Positions 35,607-47,165 of a DNA stretch of 64,000 nt are shown here, piece by piece; the first letter of the stretch is position 1; each line of letters begins with the position of its first letter. Below the pieces are notes generated by a model. The model searched no databases. It saw nothing but the letters and a program-made list of their open reading frames with translations, and was not told the DNA's origin. The DNA is from Hippasteria phrygiana (lineage: Eukaryota; Echinodermata; Asteroidea; Valvatida; Goniasteridae): contig JAZGUH010000371.1 of the NCBI GenBank assembly GCA_037893225.1, positions 1,271,879 through 1,335,878 of the forward strand. Direction: 5' to 3'. A program made the position numbers and the translations under genes.

Positions 35607-35991
35607 CTGACTAGTAAGTTATTACTTAAACATGAGTTTCCTCCAGTGCGCAAGCGCGATTATTCGTTTGACCCGCCTGTTAAATTATGCATAGCAGGTC
35701 GCGCGCGCTCCCTTGCGAAATTCCCAAGACGTTCTTAGCGATTTGGCCTTGGCGTGTGTATGTGTGTAGCTAGAGGGCGCTGCCGTGCGCGCTGTACGTC
35801 GCACCGCGCTAAGGACGTCTTGGAACCAAGACTAGTTCGCAATGAGCTGATGGCCCTGATTGCGCATGCTTCAAGTAAATATCCCGCATTACCGGATGAG
35901 GTAAGGGTTAGGTACGGGTGAGGTGTGGGTGGTATTTGGGGGGTCTAATAGCCGGGGAAAGGGAGTGGCTTCGCTCTTAGTTCGGAGCGAA

Positions 35992-36068
35992 GAATCTCTC
36001 GCCCATATCTAAACCTAGTACTAGTAGACTCTGGAGCCCGAACAAAGCGGTGGTGCAAATAGAGTACC
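35992..36068 (+). repeat. Direct repeat, copy 1 (partner 36290-36359)
   Basis: Starts GAATCTCTCGCCCATATCTA and ends GCAAATAGAGTAC. Copy 2 is identical except that it lacks a duplicated CTAGTA hexamer. The copies lie 298 bp apart, resembling a recent local duplication. Confidence 0.85.
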
Positions 36069-36289
36069 AAACGCACATGTATAAGTGTGTATGTATTGAT
36101 TTGAGTTTTCGTGCCTTCTGTATCGTCTTTGTATATATGGAGGGTTTTAAATAAAACTATTAACTTGAAAAATAAGCAAGTTCATGCTAGCGAAAAAGGA
36201 TTCGGACCAGCTCAGGTGGTCGCCATTTCGTTTTGTTTTCCCACCCACCCACCCGACGGTTTGTTGTTTGGGCTCTGGTTTCTATCCTC

Positions 36290-36359
36290 GAATCTCTCGC
36301 CCATATCTAAACCTAGTAGACTCTGGAGCCCGAACAAAGCGGTGGTGCAAATAGAGTAC
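36290..36359 (+). repeat. Direct repeat, copy 2 (partner 35992-36068)
   Basis: Shorter copy of the repeat above, with a single CCTAGTAGACTC where copy 1 has CTAGTACTAGTAG. Confidence 0.85.
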
Positions 36360-36876
36360 TAATTATACACATTTTGTTATGAATAAGATAATTTATATCT
36401 TAATTATCATATTCATGCAAACTGTTTTATTGGGTTCATCACCCATAGGGAAACCCCTGGCCAATTTTTGAACTGGCAAATGCATGAAGTTCCGAAAAAA
36501 CCTGAATTTATTCCCCAACCTGTCTGGGTGTCTTTTTTTCAGGCTGTTGCTGTACATGTATACTGCAAACAGATCCTTTGGGGGGGGGGGGGGGGGGGGG
36601 CTGAACAAAACAGCTATTCAGAGCTCAACTGAAGATAACAGAAAAAAGAAAATCAACTTTGTTGGGAATAGAATGTTGAAAATAATTTACACTTCAATGT
36701 TATTATATTGTCTTGCATCGGTGTTATGTATATTTAAATAAGGGTTTGCGCTTCTATTAATTTACCCTTCAGATAATAAGAACGGTTGACCTGGTGGCTA
36801 ATATTTTTGGGCCGAAATATACATTTAATAAACATTTCAGTTTTAATGTGTTGTGTGTATTTCCTTTGTTTTACAG

Positions 36877-37458
36877 ATATCAACGCCGGTGCACGGACAA
36901 GAGAGCGCTTCAGACACTGAGCCTGCTGAACAAACATATTTTGTAGCTGATGAACATGGCTGTTATTACCACATGTGGGACGTCGAAACCAGTGGCAACG
37001 TCAAAACAATGAACATAGCTATTATTACCACCCATGGGACGTCGAAACCAGTGGCAACGTCAAAACAATAAACATAGCTATTATTACCACCCATGGGACG
37101 TCGAAACCAGTGGCAACGTCAAAACAATGAACATAGCTATTATTACTACCCATGGGACGTCGAAACCCTTGGCAACGTCAAAACAATGAACATATCTGTT
37201 TTATTACTACCCATGGGACGTCGAAACCAGTGGCAACGTCAAAACGATCGTCTTAAGTTAATATGGCCGATACTCGTAACGGAAATGAAACAGTCCACCA
37301 AATTAAAATGCTATGCACATTTATCTGAAGTTTCTGAATACATCAAACCAATAACTGAGACATCGTGGACAAAGTTTTTAGAAAGTGTACAAATTTGGAA
37401 GGATTTGGGTGGAAAATCGGCTGAAATAACGAGGTGTTTTATACCTCACATAGACTGA
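36877..37458 (+). pseudogene. Possible terminal exon of an unrecognised gene, disrupted by a 59-bp tandem repeat
   Basis: A good acceptor (TTTGTTTTACAG|ATATC) begins a phase-0 frame: ISTPVHGQESASDTEPAEQT, then CYYHMWDVETSGNVKT. A 59-bp segment is then repeated about five times. Because 59 is not a multiple of three, each copy shifts the frame and copy 2 reaches a stop. The last copy is followed by a convincing non-repetitive frame containing LKLIWPILVTEMKQSTKLK and ITETSWTKFLESVQIWKDL, ending at TGA 37456-37458. No family was recognised. It pairs in phase with the exon at 33960. Either the gene is dead or another splice form skips the array. Confidence 0.4.
36954..37244 (+). repeat. 59-bp tandem repeat, about five copies
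   Basis: The unit contains CATGGGACGTCGAAACC and AGTGGCAACGTCAAAACAAT. CGTCGAAACC occurs at 36981, 37040, 37099, 37158 and 37219, i.e. spacings of 59, 59, 59 and 61. Confidence 0.93.
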
Positions 37459-39462
37459 AAAGCACTGAGCATTCAATGCTAATTGTAATGCATGTACATG
37501 TAATACTAGGTCGGGAAGGGCAAACCCATATTTGAAATTGAAAAAACAGAATGATATTAGAACACACAGGGCTGTGTTTTTTCATCAGATTAGAAATGTT
37601 TTCAATTTGATTTCCAAAATTTCAAAGGAATGCTTCTTACAAAGACTACATGTAAACTACAAAAACTGCATGTACATGTATATTGTTTATACAATGTAAT
37701 TATTCTTTTGTGTCCGGTTGAAACATGACAAGTAATACAACTGAGGTAATGTTATGTCGTTCACCTTTTTGAGGGTTGTGTTGATTTCTTTAGACCTTAT
37801 AAAAATGTCCTTCATAAATTGCAAATAGATATTATCCATGCTTTTTGAAAAAATAAAAAAAAATCCATGAACACATTTTCTTCAACAGATAAAATTACAA
37901 AACGTTTTTCTGAATTGTTGCAACCCTCCATTTTTTTAAACTAAAAATGTTCGCACACTCAGAGAATTGCGTGGATCAAACTTTTAGACATGACATTTGC
38001 CATAAAGTCTATAAGTGATCCTATTGATTTTTCTTCACATGCAATTAACTCTTTTGGAAGCCCATAACCTTGGTAATTCTATAGAATTGTCAATCCAGTG
38101 GCATGTTTGAATTAATTTTGTTCACAGTGAATTTTACTGAAAGCATGGATTATACATGTACAAGGAAACACATGCAAATAATTGAAGCAAATACTTTGAT
38201 AATACATGTGCATGCACATGTTTTGAAATGTCTATATCTACTGATTGGCAAATGTTGAGGACGCCCCCCCCCCCCCCCGATGCGTTCTCTTTTTTAGTTA
38301 AATGCATAAAAATAGTTTCTACATGCGTTAAGCCAACAATATTTCATTTTACATTAACCTCAGTGACCTTAAAAATGACCTAATAAAAAATATGAAGCAA
38401 AACCACATATTACACCTTTTCAAACCCACGTACATGTAGTTTGTGTACTCCAGCTTTATCGTCGAAAAATAATGTGGGGATTATAATGCCTCAACAAATT
38501 ATTTTCAATAAGTCGAACCAAATTTGACGAAAATTAATCTGGTAAAAATAATAGAATACCTATAAAATCTTTGAAAATAACCATTCACATAGCTGTGTTT
38601 ACTATTATAAAACAAATTAATCATTTCCTTCAACATGAAAAAAAATTCCCATCATATCATAATATTTGAGGCACAGTATGTTGAGCTTAATATATTTTCA
38701 AATATATTTTTGGTCAAGCGAGGGCGCTGTTTTTCTTATGTTTTTCTTTAAAGTGAACAATGTGAAGATTTGTTCGGGAATTGCACATTACTGTGCAATT
38801 TTTGAGCGTGGGATCAAGTGAATCCTTGATTATACACATGTTATCTACCATTTGAGCCATATTGTGTGTCCCTCCCCCCCCCCCCCCCCCAAAACGTTGT
38901 AGAACAGAAATCGTTTTCTGAAAGGATTTCAGGCCCATGCCCTACAGTCTAAATGACTACTTTTGTATTTGAAATGTTTCAATGGGATAATATTTAATGG
39001 GATAATATCAGTGAATATTATTAACAGGTAACCAATTTGTAAGGCTAGAAAACATTGTATATAAACGTACCTCCGGTAAGCTCCGGCTACCTCCGAATTT
39101 TACTACTTTTATTGAAGAAATACGGTGCCCGGCCGCACCAAACACATTTGTTTGTGTACATTTTTCACAGCGCATGTGACAAAGTTTGACCGAGCTTGAC
39201 CGAGCTAATGGCGTACCACGCCTGTAGCAACTGTTGCTAACCAAAAGTCGTAATCATATTGGTCAATGCGCGCTGTTTGATTGACAGGCCGGATCGGCCC
39301 ATTGTTTTGAAAAATCTTTCGATGCAGTTTTATGATTTTTTGTGGTATTAGTTTCACAAGAAATTCTTGTCAGAAAAGTACAAGAACAGCACTTAACCAA
39401 TCCATCAAAATAACCCACCAATAGCGTTTCGGAGAAATACAATGCAGGCTTATTGACTACCC
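37459..39462. other. Spacer with two poly-C runs, no gene seen
   Basis: AT-rich DNA with poly-C at 38264-38278 (15) and 38874-38890 (17). No domain, exon or RNA gene is supported. Confidence 0.5.
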
Positions 39463-39690
39463 ATGGTAGAGTCAGGTTGGCCTTGTGGTATCCTCGCCTT
39501 CCACGGCTGTGACCCGGGATCGAATCCCACCAGGGCCGACATGTGGATTTTGTTTTCAGCCCTTGCCTGATTTCGTGGGGTTTCCCCAGAATATTATTAT
39601 GTGGTTTCCCTCCCACCTCCAAATTTGAACACTTCTTCGTTGTCTTCCTACAGGTATCTTCAGGCTTTCGAGCTATACAGTACGACATGC
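39463..39690 (+). mobile_element. tRNA-Gly-like SINE
   Basis: The head has an A-box-like stretch, TTGGCCTTGTGGTA, an anticodon arm with CGCCTTCCACGGC and a B box, GGGATCGAATCCC (39516-39528). It closely follows the layout of eukaryotic tRNA-Gly(UCC). The body continues with CGTGGGGTTTCCCC and GGTTTCCCTCCCACC, a motif common in marine-invertebrate SINEs as I recall. The acceptor stem pairs poorly, so it is not a functional tRNA. The 3' limit is approximate. Confidence 0.7.
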
Positions 39691-39919
39691 ACTTTTGAGG
39701 AATCCTTGATTTAATTACAAGAATTAAAATAATAAACAAATTAAAATAAACAAGCTAATAGAGAAATCCCACAACGACGAGTTTAGCGCCGATCTGCGCA
39801 CTTCCGCGTTTGAAAACGAGGATCTCAATGTCACAGCAAACAACTTCATGCTGATCGTGCGCCTGCGCTGCCTCATATGGCCTGATTAATTCATGCATGA
39901 ATGAATGAATGTACGTGCG

Positions 39920-40112
39920 CTGTATATATCCCCGAGGACAAGAGGAGAAAGGAAACACAAAGAAATATTTCAGTCCTCGAACGTAGTCTTTTGTTGAAAT
40001 TGGTCCTCGAACGTAAGGATACGTGCCTAGTCTATGGGGGTTGGTTATATTAAAGGAACAATATGAAACACAATGCATTGTCCTCGGACGTATTGGGGAA
40101 GTACGACTACAT
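39920..40112 (-). repeat. Modular repeat unit, type B core, solitary copy
   Basis: Near-identical reverse complement of 11150-11340: CCTCGAACGTA and CGAGGACAA cores, TCTATGGGGGTTGGTTATAT skeleton and GGGGAAGTACGAC end. It shows the family is mobile or dispersed outside the palindromic element. Confidence 0.85.
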
Positions 40113-40340
40113 GTGCTGAAAAGCGTTGTTTTGTTTGCCACTGACATTCACGCTTTCAACCCGGAAGTGCGCAGAAGGGGCTAATGTGAAATTCCTCTAT
40201 AACAAGATGATCATGAGCAAGTCAAACTATGGAGATACTGCTGTTACGCCTTTGATGGCATAATGATTGGGTTTCATGAATATAGACATTTTCATTAACA
40301 TCAGAACCAAAAGTTGAGCAATCATTCCGTGTAATTGCTA

Positions 40341-41050
40341 CACTGTAAAAGAATTCCCTAAAATAATAAGTCCTTCCCCCCTGTAAAAAACCAGACCATG
40401 ACCGTATTTTAGTTTTAACGGGTCTTGGACGTAAAATCTAATGTACACGATTCTCATTATGCAGCAACTTACCAATCAGAACTGAGAACATTTGTGTTCA
40501 CACAATTTAAATTGTAGTGTTTCGTCAAAAAGCACGGTTTCTTGACCAAAATATTTAATTATTAAAACAATTCCACAATACAATTTAGATTTTTCTGTAA
40601 ACAGATGTGAAGAATCGCCTAACATCTCCTTTCGTATTCAAATATTGAAATTGTTCATGGGAAACCGTGACTTCATCATGGCGGGATATGGCTGAATATA
40701 CATGTAAAGCTAAGACACGCCATGATTCAGTTTATAGTGTTTAGTAGGCCCTAGATTATCGTGGTATTTGTATACCTATAGTAATGTATACTAAATTACG
40801 TATATTTAATATGGTTCCCATTTCTGGAAATTTGTAATTACTTACACCAAGCTTCCAGTAACTTAGTGAATTTTTTTCATAACCCGTCTTTTTACGAGAA
40901 TGGCAGGGTTATTTTAAGGGACAGTACCGTAAAATACCAGTGTTCATGTGTCGTTATAGATAACAACTTGCACGGGTTGTTTTTACGGGATGGTACTTGC
41001 GTCCAAACTGCCAAGAAATTCCCGTAAACAACGGTGTGTTTTTTACAGTG
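40341..41050. mobile_element. 710-bp non-autonomous DNA transposon, CACTGTAAAA termini, TA duplication
   Basis: Begins CACTGTAAAA and ends TTTTACAGTG, flanked on both sides by TA (40339-40340 and 41051-41052). Internal inverted motifs (GGAATTC, ACGGTA) add fold potential. No transposase frame. TA duplication fits Tc1/mariner-like mobilisation. Confidence 0.75.
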
Positions 41051-41156
41051 TACAAAAGAACCTGGAAATTGATACAACAGCAATAATGGTGTCCTAATTG
41101 TATTCATGTCATAGCAATACCGTAATATGGTCCCTTTATGTATTAAAACCTTCCAG

Positions 41157-41306
41157 TGCACATTTCTTCTGAACAGCTATATAGTAGATTCGACCTGATA
41201 TACCACGATTCCAATTCTGTGGAGGTAGGAGCCTCGATGTATATACGAAGGGCAGAACGAGTTTTTCAACAAATGATCAATTCGGAAAATCCTCTTACAG
41301 ACGACA
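41157..41306 (+). CDS. Possible orphan internal exon, product unrecognised
   Basis: The acceptor TTCCAG ends at 41156 and a strong donor, ACA|GTAAGT, starts at 41307. The open frame between them reads HISSEQLYSRFDLIYHDSN, then ASMYIRRAERVFQQMINSE and PLTDD, compositionally like a folded helical protein. No neighbouring exon could be joined with confidence. It lies just downstream of a TA-type transposon, so upstream exons may be outside the view or lost. Confidence 0.4.
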
Positions 41307-42453
41307 GTAAGTACCATTGTTGGTACAATGGCCTGTGTGGGATGAAGAGTGCAGATAAATCATATTACAATAGGCGTATCCAGTACCATTGATTATTACT
41401 GTAGTAATGCCCCCTATTTTCTACAATCCATGTAGTAAAAAATAGAGAGATGGGCATATCAGGTTGAGTTTTCCTTTAACTGCCACTTGTCGCTGGCTTT
41501 CTGAAACTGACCGCACTGACAGGTTCAGTGCTATATTAAATTGAGAGCTTAATGAGGTGTGAGAGCCGGTCTCCATTAGTGACCATCACATCCCACAAAA
41601 GCGAAATCACAAGTATATGTCATGGGAAAAATTAGCCCAACAGCTAAAATGCACTTTTCTATAATTCAATCAAACATAAGTGCATGGCGTGACCAAGCCT
41701 GAGTCTCCGAAGGCAAAACTTCACGAATGTATATGTAAAGCGAGAATGCCCTCCGTTCAAACCGGATGAACAGACTGACCTTCTCGAGAAACTTGTGTTT
41801 ATGCACTTCTTGTCCTTGCCCAAACACCACATGGTTCGATGCTGAATATTTAGAAAATGTTATGTGGTGTTGTGCTAGACCTTTTTGACTTGGGGCACAA
41901 TTTTTTTGGAGGATTTGATAAGTAAATCCTACTATTTTTCGGTTTCATGTTGCCTTCAATAGTACATTTTCTTTAAGTACATGCAGGCAACACATTTTGG
42001 CACCAAGGACAAAATCATACTGTCAAAAAGTGATTGACCTTACAAGAGCCGGGATTTCCTTTGCGCTCTCACAGCCGAAAGGGAGGATTCCGCTCTCACC
42101 TCATTTCAACCAAACTGCGAATATTCTTTTCTTTAATGTGATATGCAATAAGGGCGATTCACAACATAGTGCGCCACCAAGCGGTGCTTTTATTTAAATG
42201 AAAATCGCCCAATACAAAGCTCAAAGCCAGGTAAAGTGCTTAGACAGAGGTGGTGGGGTTGGCACATTTTGGTTGCCAGCCCTAACACCGTTACGGTTTT
42301 CTTAGGTCCAGATCTTATAGAGGATAAATCTTCAATAGAGACTACGGTTTTTCTCATAATGAAACAGCAATGGTTTCCTTTAAGATGTACAAAAATAATC
42401 CTCAAAATAGGCACCTATGTACATTTTCAATGGAGAGACCATATACAGGCCTA
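41307..42453. other. Spacer with an old dispersed repeat copy at 42238-42305
   Basis: The 42238-42305 segment is the inverted partner of 1050-1114. The rest has no recognised content. Confidence 0.45.
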
Positions 42454-43890
42454 CACTGTAAAAACGTTAGGCAAGGAAAAATTTGGCAAATATGATTTAC
42501 CCAGAGGTTGGTAATTTTTAGTACAAATTTTGATCATTTTCCAAAAATATTACCCAACACCAGGTGCTCTGAATTGTTGAAATACGTTTGATAAAAAATG
42601 TGTACAATTTGACCAAATGTTTCACAACTCAATTACCCCAACTGAGTTGGTCAATTTTTGTTTGTAATGTTTGGGCAACAGTTTACCCAACAAAATGAAC
42701 AACCTGATTAGGGAACAACAGTTATACCTTTTCACTGGTCTGTTTGTGTCAAACGTTTGGTCATGATGGAGGATCTAAAATGTGACGAATTATGAAAAAC
42801 TAAGCTAACAATGGATTTAACCTGTCAAAATCTACTTGGTGAAGAAAGTTCAAGGTCGCTGTTTAGCGTTTGAAGCAGAGAATATACCCCACATTTTGTT
42901 CATTAAACCTATATAAACTATACAGTGATTGTGTAACTTGAGCACTTCAATACGTGGTATATTTCGGAAGGAAATTTGGCAGTCCTCCAAAAACGCTTCC
43001 AAATATTGGTCTGGATTTGACAAATTTCTGGGTTTTGGGAGAGTAGCGCGTACCGTGTTATAACTTGTTACATTTATCGCGCGCCTTATGCACGTGCGAT
43101 CAGTCCGCCAGGTTACCGTGCACACATCACATCGAGTAATGACCGGTGAGTAGAGCTGTCTGTACGCTCTCTCGTCTCGCTTCAACTTCAAGTTGAAACT
43201 GCCCGAAATATCTCATCTTGTGAGCTGGCTTACGAATGTTTAACAAGATATTTTAATAAGGTGATCAGTGATTCACAAAGGCTACTTCGTAGTACCATGG
43301 GCGGCTGGCCGCCTGGGCGGTTGTTATACAGCAAGCTAAACTGATTGATGTGGAGCTTTTATCCATTACTTGTGCACCGTGATCATGATGTTAATGTTGG
43401 TGAAGGTGACTGTAATGTATTTGAAAGTAACGCTAACCAGACCCGGGATCAGCATATTTAGACTTAAAGCCAACCTGAGAAACCATCACGGCATCGGAAA
43501 CGTTCTGCAGACTTCGAGTTGATTGAACATAAATATAAAAACAAATAAAGAGACATCATAAATTTGTTAAGAAAAAAAGGACCAATCAATGATAAAAGAG
43601 GGCCCCATTCCATTTGTGGGGAAAAAGCTTTGACCAATAAAATATGGAAATCAAGAGACCATCTATTGTTTAAAATGAAATATCCAATAAAATGCACAAC
43701 ATGCATGACCAACTGTATTGGTGAAAGCTCGTGGACCAACCATTTGGGGAAGCGCTTTTGCCCAACTTCTGGTCACAACGGCTTGCTAAAGACAGTTGGG
43801 AAGTTTCTGACCAGAAGTTGGGAAGTTGATATTTGCACCAATTTTGGGCAAGAAATTGGTCAAACTTTGCCCAACTTTTTCTTTACAGTG
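42454..43890. mobile_element. 1.44-kb DNA transposon relic, CACTGTAAA termini, TA duplication
   Basis: Starts CACTGTAAAAACGTTAGGCA and ends CCAACTTTTTCTTTACAGTG, with TA on both sides. Subterminal sequence is rich in inverted TTGGGCAA/TTGCCCAA words. The frames at 43464-43944 on both strands overlap these repeats and look non-coding. It belongs to the same terminal family as 40341-41050. Confidence 0.7.
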
Positions 43891-45630
43891 TATGCCTACA
43901 ACGAAGTGGTACTCTTTCTGCATGTCCCCACTTGGCAACCGTAGTAAACACGGAGTGGCGTAATTTTTTCGTATAGGCCCATTGTATCTTCCACCTTGAT
44001 GGGTGCATAGGCCCATACCTAAAAAGGATGATGCAAAATTTCCTGGAACAATTTTAAACTTGAGGGTTTCACCCCAAAAGGCAAGAAATATATGTTTCCC
44101 GGCCAATTTGCAATTTTTTTCGATCATTTTCGTTATTGGGCATTCAAATTCGCGTGGTTTTCACACATCTGATGTAATTAAGGTTTCTTTTTCACTGTTT
44201 GGGCATTCAATTACAATTTTTAAGCATCCAAGATTTTGTTCTTAATGTTCGTTTTCGTCATGGGGCATTCTATTTCGTTTTGGTGCATTCAAGACTTCAT
44301 TTGTTGCATTCTTACATTGATTTTTGTGACATCCTTTGACGGTTGAAGCATTCAAATTAGCGGTCGACGTCGGTGTGCATTATGACGTATGTATATGACC
44401 ATGCTTTTCTTTTCGTATTTGTTTATGGACAATTATTTTCATCAAATGGTTATTCAAATTAATCAGTTGTTTTTTAATTTGTATTTATTTCTATTGTCTT
44501 CTGAGGTTTTTGTACACATTTTGTAAACTTTATAATGGAAAATTTTGTAAAAATGTAACACCTGAACTGATATGAGGGATGGATGGATGATGTAACGGAC
44601 TATGAAAAGGGCTATTGATCTTTGTTTGTTACAAGTTTTAAAAAGTGGGGCATCTGTATGTTGACATGTTTATAAATCCTTTAACTTTTAAACTTTGTTT
44701 ACTCTTCTTTTTCGTTCTGATTCACCCATCGATCTCTTCATGTGCAAGACATCGGGGCATGTATGTTTGGCAATGGTTGTACCATCAGGAACACTTCTCG
44801 TGGGTAATTTGTTTTCTTGGGCCGATTCCATCAGACGATGACATCACCCCTCCCGTAGGCTCGCCATCTTATCTGTCTAAAGACTTAGTTAAGAAAAGGA
44901 GGTTTGCATCTAGGGTTTGATGACGTCAGATATGATTTACGTTGAGATAACTTTTATAGACATGCAGGAAAAGATGCTTGAAATAATTTGCCATAATGAA
45001 AACGAATGCCCGATCTACCCGTTATACTGCTGGTCCAGACGAATTTGAATGAACAATACTTCCAATTTGAAGGCATCTTTTACAGGCAGTGAGTGAAGCT
45101 AAAAAGACGATAGAATGCTCGGATAGTGAAATTGAATGATTATTTTTGATTGTCGAATGACGATCTGAGTGATCATTCAATTCCAATCTAAATTCAATGA
45201 GTCGGGGGTTAAAATGAACGAAAACATGGTGAAATTGACCAGGAAAACCTATAATATGATTACACAAAATCCAACCGAAAAGACATGATTTTAAATGCCA
45301 ATTTACACATCCACGACTTCGTCGCGCGATAATTTTCTAAATTCGCCAAAATCAGTGTTTCCATTTAGGCCTACGTGACGAAATCGTGCGACGAGACGTT
45401 CATTGATTTGTGCGTATTTCGAAAAACGCAACATTGTCGCACGAGAAAGTCGCCTATATGTATGACGGGTTTAAAGGTAGTGTACACGATTGGTAATCCT
45501 CCAATTTTCTTTTACAGAATTATTACGAAATACCTTACTAGACTTTAAGTTAATAGTAGTCTCAATCATCCTGTGAATTTATGGCACCAAGTGTGCTGTC
45601 GTTGTCAAGAAAAGTGGAATTATATATCGT
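43891..45630. other. Spacer with scattered GCATTCAAATT-type words
   Basis: From about 44100 to 45200 the words GGCATTCAAATT, ATTCAATT and complements recur irregularly, resembling decayed repeat units. They recur at 47640-47830. No gene recognised. Confidence 0.4.
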
Positions 45631-45664
45631 TTTCCAACGATTTCCAGCTGGAAATCGTTGGAAA
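45631..45664. repeat. Perfect 34-bp spacerless palindrome
   Basis: TTTCCAACGATTTCCAG is followed directly by its exact complement, CTGGAAATCGTTGGAAA. A dyad of this length with no spacer could extrude as a cruciform. The function is unknown. Confidence 0.95.
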
Positions 45665-46827
45665 TCTGCCCTGTAGCCTTTAGTCAAGGCGCGCGTGGCT
45701 ACAGGATGACGCCTACAGCCGTTATCTGTGCAGTTTCAATCCATTGTTGGGTAATTGTGTATGTTACGCTTGACTGCACAAGCACATTGTGTCAGTTTCG
45801 TTTGGCTGCAAAAGCCGACGCAACACCCCGGCGCCTCCTGTAAATAACCGTACTCAGGGGGTTAATACTCCGAATGAAAAGAAAGGGAAATTCACCATCT
45901 TACGAAAATACATGTAATTGAAATCTTGGAACAGCATTAAAAATTGGCAAAGAAAATGCCACTCCTATAGTATATTTTCTTATATAATTTATACTGTTCC
46001 TAGACTGAATTAGTGCTTGCACTTTCAAAAAAATACACGCAAGTTCCGAACTTCCGGCGGAAGGGCCTCAGTCCGCCATCTTTATTCTTGACGTTCTTCA
46101 TCTACTCCCCAATAAGCGGGGTGTGAAACTCCCGTTCGTGAACACCGCTCCCGTGTTGGTTCTCGTCATTCGAAACTCTGTTTGCATGTTCGATTAATTA
46201 AAACACTAGACAGGTCATTGACAGATAAAATGAGAGAGAACTTTAAGAAATATAGAAAGACATTAAAATACAATTAAGACAAAGAACCAACAATAAAAAA
46301 GAACAAACACATTAATGATCAATTAGGCCTCCAATACATTGATTAAATAATGAATCAATCAAAGTTGTATCATGAATTGTATAGGCTTATATATCGGTTT
46401 AATTGGATGCAGAATTTGCGAATTTATATTATAATAAATGAAAAAGAATATTCAATTCAGGCCCTGTCACAATGACAAATCGATTTTCTGCGATATAGAT
46501 TGCACATTCTTAAAGGAAACATGCTTCTCAAACTGGCCGGATCACATTCTATTTCATGAATAAATTCATTTATATGTATTCAATGTGAATTAAACGCCAA
46601 ACTGGTTCAAGTAAAGTTTTAGTGTGATTATTTGCCGCCCAAAAATTTACCCCCCTTTTTGGAATTTGTTGAGACTCAAATTGAGGGCGCTGTTCGTGAC
46701 GTAGACCGAGGCACCGAAATTCATGGATCGACTGGACCCGGTAAATGACGCATGTACATCGTATACACACGTACACTAGGTCTACACGTGCAATTTCGTA
46801 AGTTGCAACAACTAACATCGAACTTAC
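45665..46827. other. Spacer, no gene seen
   Basis: AT-rich. May include further minus-strand exons of the THAP gene below, but none is recognisable. Confidence 0.4.
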
Positions 46828-47006
46828 CCTGATTTTCTCCCTTTTAGCGAATGCTCCTCGGGGAATGGGCCGTTTAACTGCTTTCGCCTGTACCCTACTC
46901 ACATCTGGAAACTTTGTTGGGATGGCAGTGGACTTGAGCATATTTTTAATGGTCATCCCATAATTTGAAAATACCAGTTTCGAAACACGACGGCTCAAAG
47001 TGGTCG
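46828..47006 (-). pseudogene. THAP-domain gene, second exon-like block
   Basis: After an acceptor-like CTAG the minus strand reads SDHFEPSCFETG, the histidine-bearing end of a THAP zinc finger (Cys-x-Ser/Asp-His-Phe). A one-base shift then leads to YGMTIKNMLKSTAIPTKFP, matching the LK..AVPTIF motif that closes the THAP fold. It ends at a donor, GG|GTAAGT (complement of 46822-46827). The stretch that should carry the Leu-Cys-Ser before DHF is absent. THAP domains bind DNA specifically and often derive from P-element transposases. Broken or misassembled. Confidence 0.65.
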
Positions 47007-47165
47007 CTAGTAAAATTCCCAAGAATTCCCAAGGCAATGGAAAACACTGTACAAGCATTTAACAGAGCACTTGAAGAAGCACTTTGCGCATGTGTAATCC
47101 ATATTTTTCCCACCAAAATTCCCAAGATCTTGGGAAAAATCCCAAGGAGTGGCCACAGTGGTCAC

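Larger units (their letters stand above)
34891..35834. mobile_element. 944-bp terminal-inverted-repeat element carrying a RecQ-helicase fragment (Mutator-like architecture)
   Basis: Inverted termini are 34891-35012 and 35712-35834, about 122 bp each and roughly 85-90 percent matched. They start TAGTCTTGGTTCCAAGACGT and include TTAGCGATTTGGCCTTAGCG and the inner CTTGCGAAATTCCCAAGA. A perfect 9-bp duplication, GTTCGCAAT, flanks them. Long inverted termini with a 9-bp duplication are the hallmark of the Mutator superfamily. No transposase is present. The interior is mainly a helicase gene fragment, so this is structurally like a gene-capturing Pack-MULE. Alternatively the helicase frame belongs to an autonomous parent element. 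Confidence 0.82.
35835..36876. other. Intronic or intergenic DNA with a direct repeat and a poly-G run
   Basis: Apart from the right target duplication (35835-35843), it contains two copies of a 70-78-bp sequence (35992-36068 and 36290-36359) and a 21-nt poly-G at 36580-36600. No coding sequence is supported. Confidence 0.5.

Noticed and set aside
36954..37244. CRISPR-like array (59-bp repeats)
   Set aside because: Direct head-to-tail repeats without unique spacers, in eukaryotic DNA and without cas genes.
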